Assembly: GCA_027490155.1 (NCBI GenBank)
Contig: JAIXYP010000030.1
Location: 1-64,000, forward strand
Length of the DNA: 64,000 nt
Direction: 5' to 3'
DNA from: Cytophagaceae bacterium
GTDB taxonomy: Bacteria > Bacteroidota > Bacteroidia > Cytophagales > Flexibacteraceae
Within the stretch, counting starts at the first letter, position 1. Each line of letters begins with the position of its first letter. Below, piece by piece: positions 9,039-16,911 of this stretch. The notes below the pieces were generated by a model, which was given only the letters and a program-made list of their open reading frames with translations, did not search any database and was not told the origin of the DNA. Both the position numbers and the translations under genes were made by a program.

Positions 9039-9701
9039 TTACCACACAATCTCGCCCAAGCCATGCAGCTGTAACCAAGTATTACACTGGCTAAAGTGCT
9101 TGTTGCCCAAAAAGCCTTGGTGGGCTGATAGTGGCGAGGGGTGGGCAGACTGTAGTACCAGATGCAGATCCTCGTCAATCATTGTGGCTTTGCGCTTAGC
9201 ATAATTGCCCCAGAGCATAAATACTATTTGTTGTTTCTGAGTTGCAATGGTCCGGATGACAGCATCGGTAAAGTCCTCCCAGCCTTGTTTTTGGTGGCTA
9301 GCGGCTTGGCCAGCACGGACGCTTAAGGTAGCGTTAAGGAGCAATACTCCTTGTGATGCCCATCGCATCAAATTGCCTGAAACTGGGGTCTGGATACCGA
9401 GATCTGAACGCAGCTCTTTATAGATATTGGCCAGAGAGGGAGGTATTGGCACCCCATCATTAACCGAAAAGCTAAGCCCATGTGCTTGGCCTGGCCCATG
9501 ATAAGGGTCTTGACCAAGGATCACCACCTTGACTTTGTCCCAAGGGCATGCATCAAAAGCGGCGAATAGTTGGCTGCCAGGTGGATAGACCGTTGTGGTA
9601 GCATACTCCTGTCGAACGAAGGCAGTTAGGGCCTCAAAATAAGGTTTGTCAAACTCGGATTGCAATGTGGCCCTCCATCCAGATTCTAATCGTACATTCA
9701 T
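9039..9701 (-). CDS. ung: Uracil-DNA glycosylase, family 1
   Basis: 220 residues, the usual length. It contains GQDPYH with the catalytic water-activating Asp at residue 65, the LLLNATLSV strand that forms the uracil pocket, and the HPSPLSA minor-groove loop with the catalytic His. It removes uracil from DNA after cytosine deamination or dUMP incorporation, the first step of base excision repair in the cytoplasm. It is transcribed alone, divergently from the monooxygenase gene at 10071. A second glycosylase gene of another family lies at 41108-41622 but is frameshifted. Confidence 0.97.
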   Translation of the reverse strand: MNVRLESGWRATLQSEFDKPYFEALTAFVRQEYATTTVYPPGSQLFAAFDACPWDKVKVVILGQDPYHGPGQAHGLSFSVNDGVPIPPSLANIYKELRSDLGIQTPVSGNLMRWASQGVLLLNATLSVRAGQAASHQKQGWEDFTDAVIRTIATQKQQIVFMLWGNYAKRKATMIDEDLHLVLQSAHPSPLSAHQGFLGNKHFSQCNTWLQLHGLGEIVW

Positions 9702-10070
9702 AACTTGTGATGTTCTGATCTTGAAACAAGTACCAAACAGGTTGGCTATCCTCCAGCTGACCCAATAGGGACAAAACTAGAAACATCGTGGAATAATCAT
9801 TACAAACCGAGGTACTTCCAGCTGCAAGTCCCTATTACTTCCGAAAGGGATTGACGTTGGCCATAAAAATCAGCCATAAGGCTGCCTCAGAGGTACATTA
9901 ATGATTTTTAACCGCCGAATGTGCTGAGAGTCAGGATAAATACGCAATTTCGTAGGCTGAAAGCTAGGTACAAGCTTAGTGCAGCCCTTCTGGCACTTTT
10001 TTCATTTGCTGGTTCAGCTTGGTGCCCATACCCTATTATTTCCCCTGATCTATTCTACAGTCCACCAGAT
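9702..10070. other. Intergenic region between ung and the monooxygenase gene
   Basis: 369 bases between divergent genes. A frame reading into the monooxygenase from an ATG at 9921 adds 50 basic, poorly conserved residues before a second and better signal peptide, so I treat it as untranslated. Apart from the weak ung promoter I see no RNA gene or repeat. Confidence 0.5.
9772..9806 (-). promoter_or_regulatory. Weak candidate ung promoter
   Basis: The minus strand has TAGTTTTG (9772-9779), an exact TAnnTTTG match, with TTTG 23 bases upstream (9803-9806). The spacer is longer than the 19-20 seen at the tRNA promoter, so this is tentative. It would give a leader of about 65 bases. Confidence 0.3.
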
Positions 10071-11657
10071 ATGACCAACGCTTTACGAAACCTATCTGCC
10101 GCCCTTATTTGGGTCTGTATAGTCCTGATAGGCAGCTCAGCACAAGCGCAGACGATGACTTTTGCGTCTGATATTGCGCCAATCATCTACAATAACTGCA
10201 CCAAGTGCCATAACGAAAATGGGGTGGCCAATTTTATGCCCCTCAATAGTTATGCTTCTGTTAGTAGCCAAGGCCTCAATATCATGAATGCGGTTATTAG
10301 CAAGACCATGCCGCCTTGGCCACCAGATACTCGCTATAGCCGCCTGCTTCGCGAGCGGACCCTATCACCAATACAGATCAACAAAATCGCTGACTGGGTA
10401 AACAACGCTATGCCTCGTGGGGACAGCACGCTAGAACCTCGAGCGCCTGTTTTTGGCACCCATACACCAGCTCTTGGCCGGCCTGATACAGTCATTGCGA
10501 TGGCACAGTCATATACCAAGGCCGCTGGGCCAGACGAGTACCGCATTTTTGTTTTGTCGCTCAACATCAGACAGGACCGTGACATCGCTGCCATTGAGTT
10601 TGTCCCTGGTAACCCCCACATCAGCCACCACGCAATTATTGCGCTTGACACCACTAACCAAGGAAAGACACTTGATGCGCGCAACCCCGGCTATGGCTAT
10701 CCATCGTACGGCGGCGGCTTCAACTTCAGCCCAACTGACCTCAACTGGTTTACTTGGGTTCCTGGAGCCATGCCGACTGTTTTTCCTACTGCGGTAGGCA
10801 AAAAGCTCTACAAAAAAACAGACCTTTTGCTCCAGATGCACTATGGCCCATCAGCCACTGCACAGTCTGACAGCTCCTTTATTAGGATATACTATGCCCA
10901 AACACCTATCAGGCGCTATCTCAAAAGTACCCTGATGAGCCCAATTAACATCACCAATGGGCAGTTTTATATCCCTGCCAATACCATCCGCACGTTCCAG
11001 GGCCGTATGTTGGCTTCTCAGGATATGAGCTTGGTAGATGTCACACCACATGCCCACCTGATCTGCACCAGTTGGAAAAGTTTTGTTGTCCGTGCACCTG
11101 GAGATACTGTGAAACTCGTTAGCATCCCTAAGTATGATTTCCACTGGCAAGGAACCTATACCTTCCCTAAGTTCCAGAGAATACCGGCTGGCAGCGCGTT
11201 CCACGGCGAAGCAACCTACAATAACACTGCCTCCAATCCACGGAACCCCAGCAGCCCACCACGTCCGGTGTCTTGGGGCGAGTTCACGACAGACGAAATG
11301 TTTTTGCTCGGCTATAGCTTTGTGGACTACGAACCAGGCGACGAAAACATCTCGCTGGACAATAACTCCATCGTCAGCCTACCAGCTGCTGCTTCGCATT
11401 TTGATCGCCTAGCTGTCTACCCGAACCCTGCCCGTGACCAAGTCAAAATACGGTTCACTCTACGGGAGGCTAGCCAAGTCAGCGCCACCTTGTTTGACAT
11501 GCATGGGCGTGAAGTCCTGAACCTTTTGCCAACCACCAGCTATCCCGAAGGCGAGCAAGACCTATTGTTCCGCCTACCAATGATCGCCCCTGGGGTCTAT
11601 ACCATCATGGCAACAGATGGGCTGAGTAAAATTTCTAAAAGACTCGTAGTTCAATAG
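10071..11657 (+). CDS. Secreted cytochrome c / copper type II monooxygenase fusion with T9SS type A tail
   Basis: Start chosen at the ATG at 10071, which gives a standard signal peptide (ALIWVCIVLIGSSAQAQ); the frame itself opens at 9921. In the 528-residue form, a small haem-binding domain has CTKCH (C43, C46, H47) and a candidate distal Met in KTMPPW. A peptidylglycine-monooxygenase-like region follows and keeps all the expected copper ligands: the HH pair (H186, H187), H257 in QMHYG, H327/H329 in PHAHL, and M410 in TDEM. The final 80 residues start YPNPARD and form a T9SS type A sorting domain. The enzyme would hydroxylate an unknown substrate outside the cytoplasm, with the haem domain as a possible electron donor (inference). 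A strong terminator follows. Confidence 0.85.
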   Translation: MTNALRNLSAALIWVCIVLIGSSAQAQTMTFASDIAPIIYNNCTKCHNENGVANFMPLNSYASVSSQGLNIMNAVISKTMPPWPPDTRYSRLLRERTLSPIQINKIADWVNNAMPRGDSTLEPRAPVFGTHTPALGRPDTVIAMAQSYTKAAGPDEYRIFVLSLNIRQDRDIAAIEFVPGNPHISHHAIIALDTTNQGKTLDARNPGYGYPSYGGGFNFSPTDLNWFTWVPGAMPTVFPTAVGKKLYKKTDLLLQMHYGPSATAQSDSSFIRIYYAQTPIRRYLKSTLMSPINITNGQFYIPANTIRTFQGRMLASQDMSLVDVTPHAHLICTSWKSFVVRAPGDTVKLVSIPKYDFHWQGTYTFPKFQRIPAGSAFHGEATYNNTASNPRNPSSPPRPVSWGEFTTDEMFLLGYSFVDYEPGDENISLDNNSIVSLPAAASHFDRLAVYPNPARDQVKIRFTLREASQVSATLFDMHGREVLNLLPTTSYPEGEQDLLFRLPMIAPGVYTIMATDGLSKISKRLVVQ

Positions 11658-11683
11658 CCAGAAACCATTACCCATCCATCCAG

Positions 11684-11722
11684 AACCTATCCTCATCTAT
11701 AATGATTAGGGTAGGTTTTTTT
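11684..11722 (+). terminator. Rho-independent terminator
   Basis: AACCTATCC (11684-11692) pairs with GGGTAGGTT (11709-11717), nine pairs with one G-U, followed by a run of T. It closes the monooxygenase gene. Confidence 0.75.
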
Positions 11723-11865
11723 GCATTATTGTAAAACCGTTGGTCATTTGGCAGCGCCCGATTCGCAAAATAGTTGCCATATTGCAGCATAGGCAGCCAC
11801 CCACCAGCCAAGACCGACAAGGTTGGATACGACCAAGGCAACTAGGCCTACACCACCTCCGCGTC

Positions 11866-12933
11866 ATGACCACCGAAACAAACGAAAACGAGTCTACTGC
11901 CAAGCCTCTGCTGCCATCGGATGACTCTTCTGAGTCCATTTTGCCAAGTCAGGGACCACCTGACCACCAAGCTCCTGAGCTGCTTGAAGATGGCCAAAAT
12001 CCTGCATCGACCTCTGGTGAAGTACCCACCCCAGCCAACGACGAATCCTTGGCAGCAGACCTCAATATGCTCCCTCCGCCACTTCCTACAGAGACAGAAG
12101 CGGCCCACCCACTCTCGGTGCCAGGCGGGGCAACAATGCCAAACCAAAGCGCAGGCTTCGGACAGCAACCTCAACCATATACTAGTCAAGGTCAAGTCAA
12201 TCCGACCCAAGACCCTAATCAGCCGGCCTATCCTGTTGGGTATAATCCCTATTACCAACAATTCCACCCAAATGCCCCAACGTTCGCGCAAGGGCAACAG
12301 CCAACTCAACAACAAGGCCCCCAACCATACTATCCAGTATCGGGAGCTCCACAACAGCCTTACCCCAACACTGGTTATCCGCCACAAGGTCAGCCACAAC
12401 AACAACCATATAGCGGCGCTCCAAACCAAGGATTCGGACAGCCAAACTTTGGTCAGCAGGCCCAACCCTACGGCAGCCCCTCCCCCGGACAATACCCTGC
12501 CCAACCGACAAACAATCCTTATGGAGGACAGGCGCAATATCCACAAGGGCAATATCAAGTTCAGGGTCAGTACCAAGGCCTGTACCCAGACCCTAACCAA
12601 GCCAATCCGTTTGGCAACATTGTAGCCCCACCCAATTACACTGGGCCTAATGGCAACTCGAATGGAGAAAAACCCAAAACATGGCTCATCGAGGCTATTT
12701 TGGTGGCGGTACTTTGTTGCCAGCCGCTAGGGATTGCCGCCATCGTCAATGCAGCCAATGTAGATGCCAGATACAACGCAGGTGACTATCAAGGAGCCAA
12801 ACGCGCCAGTGATGCCGCCAAGCGCTGGATCGTCTGGGGTGTAATTTTGGCCGTCGTGATCGGCTTTGTGGTGGTAGCCTTCCAGTTCATCATGGTCTTC
12901 GGATTCTTCCGCGACAATGTTGAGGTAAGGTAA
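11866..12933 (+). CDS. CD225/dispanin-like membrane protein with long Q/P/G/Y-rich N-terminal tail
   Basis: Start chosen at the ATG at 11866 (MTTETNENES), 355 residues; the open frame reaches up to 11740, but that extension is basic and unlike a real N-terminus. Residues 1-80 are acidic and low in order. Residues about 85-265 are a low-complexity stretch dominated by Gln, Pro, Gly, Tyr and Asn. The last 80 residues match the dispanin fold: a first membrane segment WLIEAILVAVLCCQPLGIAAIV, a loop with NAANVDARYNAGDYQGAKRASDAA, and a second membrane segment WIVWGVILAVVIGFVVV. Bacterial dispanin proteins have no settled function. The tail resembles disordered, phase-separating sequences (inference). 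The gene stands alone between a terminator and the convergent phosphatase gene. Confidence 0.8.
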   Translation: MTTETNENESTAKPLLPSDDSSESILPSQGPPDHQAPELLEDGQNPASTSGEVPTPANDESLAADLNMLPPPLPTETEAAHPLSVPGGATMPNQSAGFGQQPQPYTSQGQVNPTQDPNQPAYPVGYNPYYQQFHPNAPTFAQGQQPTQQQGPQPYYPVSGAPQQPYPNTGYPPQGQPQQQPYSGAPNQGFGQPNFGQQAQPYGSPSPGQYPAQPTNNPYGGQAQYPQGQYQVQGQYQGLYPDPNQANPFGNIVAPPNYTGPNGNSNGEKPKTWLIEAILVAVLCCQPLGIAAIVNAANVDARYNAGDYQGAKRASDAAKRWIVWGVILAVVIGFVVVAFQFIMVFGFFRDNVEVR

Positions 12934-13078
12934 GGACAATGCGTAGTTGCGCTGCTATATTAGGATACCTAGTCAACAGTTCTGCTAGGGAGCCATCTGA
13001 TACTAACTGGTGCCCATCTATAAAGTCTGACAAGATCCTAGATTTTTGTTGCCTTACCTTGATGGTTCTACAGGTTGT

Positions 13079-13600
13079 CTAGGACAAAATAAACGCTACT
13101 GCGGCGGCAAAATCAGGAACGACAGCTATTGCCAATTCTGACTCCCGCTCCTTAAGCGTAGGTATTAGGATGCGGCCCGTTATGCCAACATTGGCTGCAG
13201 CCACTAGGTCCCGATGCGCATCGCCTATTAGCCATGACTGCGTAGGGTCGATGCCGAATTTGGCCATTCCTCGCTCGATCATCAGTGAGTCTGGTTTGCG
13301 CATTAATGATCGGCTTATGCTATCGTGATAGGGCGAATAATAGAGGGCATCAAGAGCATTGTCAGATACTTGTTGCATCCTTCCATGTAGTTCTCGTACA
13401 CGGTCGGCGGTATAAAGCCCTTTGGCTATACCGCCTTGGTTTGTTACCACAATCAGATAATAGCCGGCTTGCTTCAGCCGCTTAAGGCCTTCAGCTACGC
13501 CAGGGGCAATCTCAAAGTCCTGATCCTGATAGACATAGTTACCCTTTTCGACATTCAGAACACCGTCACGGTCTAAGAAAACTGCTTTATTGTTGGCCAT
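13079..13600 (-). CDS. GmhB-like HAD-IIIA phosphatase
   Basis: 173 residues. FLDRDGVLN (near residue 8) carries the two catalytic Asp residues of the HAD family, VVTNQGGIAKG is motif II, RKPDSLM gives the motif III lysine, and WLIGDAHRDLVAAANVG is motif IV. The overall pattern is that of heptose-bisphosphate phosphatase (GmhB) or the HisB N-terminal phosphatase. Those enzymes usually carry a zinc loop with three Cys and a His between motifs II and III; here the loop reads YYSPYHDSISRSLMRKP and has no Cys, so it cannot bind zinc in that way. It is probably a sugar-phosphate phosphatase for LPS heptose or a related sugar; no other heptose genes are in the window. Confidence 0.8.
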   Translation of the reverse strand: MANNKAVFLDRDGVLNVEKGNYVYQDQDFEIAPGVAEGLKRLKQAGYYLIVVTNQGGIAKGLYTADRVRELHGRMQQVSDNALDALYYSPYHDSISRSLMRKPDSLMIERGMAKFGIDPTQSWLIGDAHRDLVAAANVGITGRILIPTLKERESELAIAVVPDFAAAVAFILS

Positions 13601-13673
13601 GGAGCGGATTCTTCGGGCTATTCATTAAATAGAGTGTAGACAATAGTCAACTTCCATTTTTCGCCCTCAATAA

Positions 13674-16292
13674 TTACTTGGTTTCTGTTGTAGTGGGTTC
13701 TAGGGTATCGAACAAGGACAGTAGGTTGATTTCGTCTTGATAGTTTTCAAGCTTACCTACCTTGAGGTCAACGACGACCTTTTGCCCAGGCAGTAGGTCA
13801 AAATAGTTGTTACTAAAGTGCCCATTGCCATTTTTGGTATTCAGATAAAGGTCTTTGACCAAGGTGCTACTGCTCAGGGTGATGCGGTATCCATCCTCAA
13901 TGGGGTTGATAATACGCTCGATGCTAGGCTTAGCTAACACTAGCTCAGCAGGTTTGACGAAGTAGTAAATGGTCGAGGCCAATTCCTTTTTGCCGTCTAG
14001 TACCACAACTTGGAGGCAAGTCTGCTCTAGCTGAATCTTGGCTGGCAATTCCTTCCGGAGCAAGGTACAATAGGTCTTGGAGGTAAGTGGGCTCAGGACA
14101 ACTGGCTTAGTTGAAGTCATCAAAACATTGCCACTAAAGTCCAGGAGCCGGTAGATGATTGTTGCTTTCTGGGGCAGACGCAGGTCCGATGCAACGATGA
14201 CATCATAGTTTTTGGCAGTAGCCCGCACCATTGGCAGGATTGGTTTGTAGTGGTTACGGACCTGATAATGCCCGGCCTTCCAGTTACCAAAATAGTCCAC
14301 TGTACTCCATGTGATGCCCGGCCAAGTATCATTGATCTGCCAGTACATGGATCCGCCGCATGTGGCCATTTGGCTACGATGCGCCTCGATGGCCTCACGA
14401 AGACATAAGGCCTGCATTAGCTGTCCTTGATAGATGACGTGCTCAAATGCTTTTACTGGTTTGTAATATTGACTACTGTACCAAATGATGGCTTCTGTGC
14501 CAGACTGTTGCCGACCTTCGAGCCAGACAGGGCTGCGCTGCCGGTGTTTGACCGCCACACTACCAAGATAGAGCTGGTCAGCCTGATCCACCCGACGGAA
14601 GGTCGAGAGGGCAGGAAAACTTTGCATGCCATACTCACTGACAAACCTGCCTGTATGGTCCGCAAAGTTGCTAAACAGCTTTTTGCCAAAATAGACTGAC
14701 CAATCATGGTTATCGCCTTCCTTTAGGTTCTCGAGTTCTAGCTCCTTACTCTGGGGGCTTGTTGGCCAATAGGCAATGTGCGGCGCAAGGGTGGTCATCC
14801 GTTCGCGCAGCTCCTTGTAGAAAATACGCTGGAACGCCTTTTCTACCTCTAAACTATCAGTTTCACCAGACTTGTACTTGGATTTAAACCAGCCACGGAC
14901 CCCATTAATATTCTCGTTATTGCCACTCCAGATAGGGATATTGGGCCAGTTGCGCACGCGTTTGATGTTGTCAGTGGCCTCGGCCCTTATGCTATTAATA
15001 AATTCATCATCGCCAGGGTAGGCCGAACAAGCAAACATAAACTCGTTCCAGCACATAATACCTTGCTCGGCACATTGGCGGTAGAACCGGTCATCAGCAT
15101 AGACCGCTCCACCCCAAACCCGCAACATATTCATGTTGGCATCAACTGCCCAGCGGACGGTTTCGGCATATTTGGCGCTATCCACATTGGCGACAAAGTG
15201 GCTTGGTGGCAAATAATTAGCCCCCTTGATGAAAGTCGGCTTGCCATTGACCTCAAAGTAAAAACTCTTCCCTTTGGCATCTGGCTTCTGCACTAGCTTA
15301 ATATCGCAAAGCCCAATCGTAGTTTGGCGGGTATCGGTGTTTTCGTCCTCAGTCTCTACCTCAGCCACCAAATCGTAAAGTGGATGAGCACCTAGTCCAT
15401 TGGGCCACCAGATTTTCGGATTCTGGAACTGCACAGGTAGTGTAACAGTGTGCAAACCAGTGTCAACACTGAGCGTTTGGCTGGCCAGTTTGGTGCCATT
15501 GGCCTTTAGCACCACATTGACCTTGGTTTTGGCCATCATGGTCAGGCTGACTTGGACCTTACCTTGAACCAACTTAGGGCTGAAGGAGGTTTGTTGCCAA
15601 TATAGGTCTTCAATCTGGACCTCGTTTGTGGCAACTAACTTGATAGGGCGATAAATGCCTGCCGTAACCATGCGCAGCCCCCAATCCCAGCCATAGTGGT
15701 AGGGCGCCTTCCGGACATAGGTACTTGTATGCGCAGCTTTGTTGATCTGCTCGTTGATGTTGGGCCAATATTTAGGGTACTTGCTGCGGCGCTCCATACC
15801 AGCCACCATCGCCGACCTAAAGACGATCAGTAGGTTATTTTCCCCTTCAACCAATGTCTTGGTCACATTCACACGCCAGGTCCGGAACATATTGTCCGCC
15901 TTCAGGATCTCTTTGCCATTCAGATAGACGGTTGCGTAAGTGTCCAGGCCCTCAAAAACGAGCTCCTGTTTTTGTCGGCTTGCTAATGACGATCCTACGT
16001 TAAAACTTGTTTTGTACTCCCAATCTGCATAGTCGATCCAGCCTAATTCTTTTTCGTTTTGGTCCAACAGGGGATCCTTAATAACACCATCTCGTTGTAA
16101 ATCTGTATGAACGCATCCAGGAACCACAGCCGCCCGCCATTGGTCAGAGCGCCCAACTTGTTTGTATTGCCAGCCACCAGAGATGGTCATGGACATGCTG
16201 GGCAAAGCTGCCCATACTGACCCCGCCAGCAATACAAGGGCTAAGGATAAACAACAGCCGACAACTGAGCGTAGAGCATGAGGTAGGATCAT
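13674..16292 (-). CDS. Secreted GH2 beta-mannosidase
   Basis: Start chosen at the ATG at 16292, giving a 872-residue protein with a signal peptide (SVVGCCLSLALVLLAGSVWA); the frame opens 15 codons earlier. The domains follow GH2 order: a jelly-roll (FEGLDTYATVYLNGKEI), an Ig-like sandwich, then a TIM barrel. IWSGNNENING carries the acid/base E460, and VSEYGMQSFP the nucleophile E553. YHYGWDWGLR and WQINDTWPGITWS match the beta-mannosidase subgroup rather than beta-galactosidase. It releases mannose from the non-reducing ends of manno-oligosaccharides, probably in the periplasm. It may cooperate with the GH26-like enzyme at 7651-8847. The phosphatase gene follows after 73 bases on the same strand. 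Confidence 0.93.
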   Translation of the reverse strand: MILPHALRSVVGCCLSLALVLLAGSVWAALPSMSMTISGGWQYKQVGRSDQWRAAVVPGCVHTDLQRDGVIKDPLLDQNEKELGWIDYADWEYKTSFNVGSSLASRQKQELVFEGLDTYATVYLNGKEILKADNMFRTWRVNVTKTLVEGENNLLIVFRSAMVAGMERRSKYPKYWPNINEQINKAAHTSTYVRKAPYHYGWDWGLRMVTAGIYRPIKLVATNEVQIEDLYWQQTSFSPKLVQGKVQVSLTMMAKTKVNVVLKANGTKLASQTLSVDTGLHTVTLPVQFQNPKIWWPNGLGAHPLYDLVAEVETEDENTDTRQTTIGLCDIKLVQKPDAKGKSFYFEVNGKPTFIKGANYLPPSHFVANVDSAKYAETVRWAVDANMNMLRVWGGAVYADDRFYRQCAEQGIMCWNEFMFACSAYPGDDEFINSIRAEATDNIKRVRNWPNIPIWSGNNENINGVRGWFKSKYKSGETDSLEVEKAFQRIFYKELRERMTTLAPHIAYWPTSPQSKELELENLKEGDNHDWSVYFGKKLFSNFADHTGRFVSEYGMQSFPALSTFRRVDQADQLYLGSVAVKHRQRSPVWLEGRQQSGTEAIIWYSSQYYKPVKAFEHVIYQGQLMQALCLREAIEAHRSQMATCGGSMYWQINDTWPGITWSTVDYFGNWKAGHYQVRNHYKPILPMVRATAKNYDVIVASDLRLPQKATIIYRLLDFSGNVLMTSTKPVVLSPLTSKTYCTLLRKELPAKIQLEQTCLQVVVLDGKKELASTIYYFVKPAELVLAKPSIERIINPIEDGYRITLSSSTLVKDLYLNTKNGNGHFSNNYFDLLPGQKVVVDLKVGKLENYQDEINLLSLFDTLEPTTTETK

Positions 16293-16515
16293 CAAATTGG
16301 GTGATTGAACGATGGGGTAAAGCGTGTCAAACAACAAAATTGCGCATTTTTCGTCTCTTTACCATCACCTAGCATGACTGTATTATGCATTATGGGCAGA
16401 GATAACAACTTGGTCGGCATCCCAATAAGTTTATCTGACTTCTGGACCTTTGAATCAAAAGAAATACACTAAAGTTCTTCCACTGGATTTTGGGGCCAGA
16501 TTACCAAACTAATCT

Positions 16516-16866
16516 CTATACATGTGGCTCTGCCTCTAGTGCTTCCCAATACTCCACTGCCCGCCTTAAGTGCGGGATAACGATGGTGCCACCAATGATA
16601 TTGGCGACAGCGAAGACTTCAAAAATCTGGGCCTTGGTCACGCCTAAATCATAACACTTACCGACGTGGTACTTAATACAATCATCACAGCGCAGGACCA
16701 TGCTACAAGCCAAGCCGATCAGCTCCTTTGTATGGGTACTCAGAGCACCTTCTGCATAGGTCTGGGTGTCAAGGTTAAAAAGGCGTTTCAGGACAAGGTT
16801 ATCTGCGCCCAAGATTTTGTCGTTCATCTCGGCACGATAGTCATTGAAATCAGTTACTAAGCTCAT
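16516..16866 (-). CDS. Carboxymuconolactone decarboxylase/AhpD-like protein
   Basis: 116 residues, all helical by composition. The signature is the redox pair and histidine MVLRCDDCIKYH, with an upstream KELIGLACS helix. This is the AhpD/CMD fold, in which the CxxC pair reduces peroxides or serves as a thiol relay. Proteins of this length are often annotated as carboxymuconolactone decarboxylase, but the CxxC pair points to thiol-disulfide chemistry. It is cytoplasmic. The gene lies 45 bases downstream of the YwqK-repeat gene on the same strand and might be cotranscribed with it. The physiological partner is unknown. Confidence 0.88.
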   Translation of the reverse strand: MSLVTDFNDYRAEMNDKILGADNLVLKRLFNLDTQTYAEGALSTHTKELIGLACSMVLRCDDCIKYHVGKCYDLGVTKAQIFEVFAVANIIGGTIVIPHLRRAVEYWEALEAEPHV

Positions 16867-16911
16867 GGTTGTAATAGGTGGTTAGGATATTTAAGAATAG
16901 TGCCATTGAGG

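Noticed and set aside
9921-10070. Longer N-terminus for the copper monooxygenase
   Set aside because: The extra 50 residues precede a second, better signal peptide and are unlike conserved sequence.
11848-12600. 250-codon minus-strand frame
   Set aside because: It lies opposite the low-complexity Q/P/G/Y region of the dispanin gene; its Leu/Trp/Arg-rich composition is the expected antisense effect.
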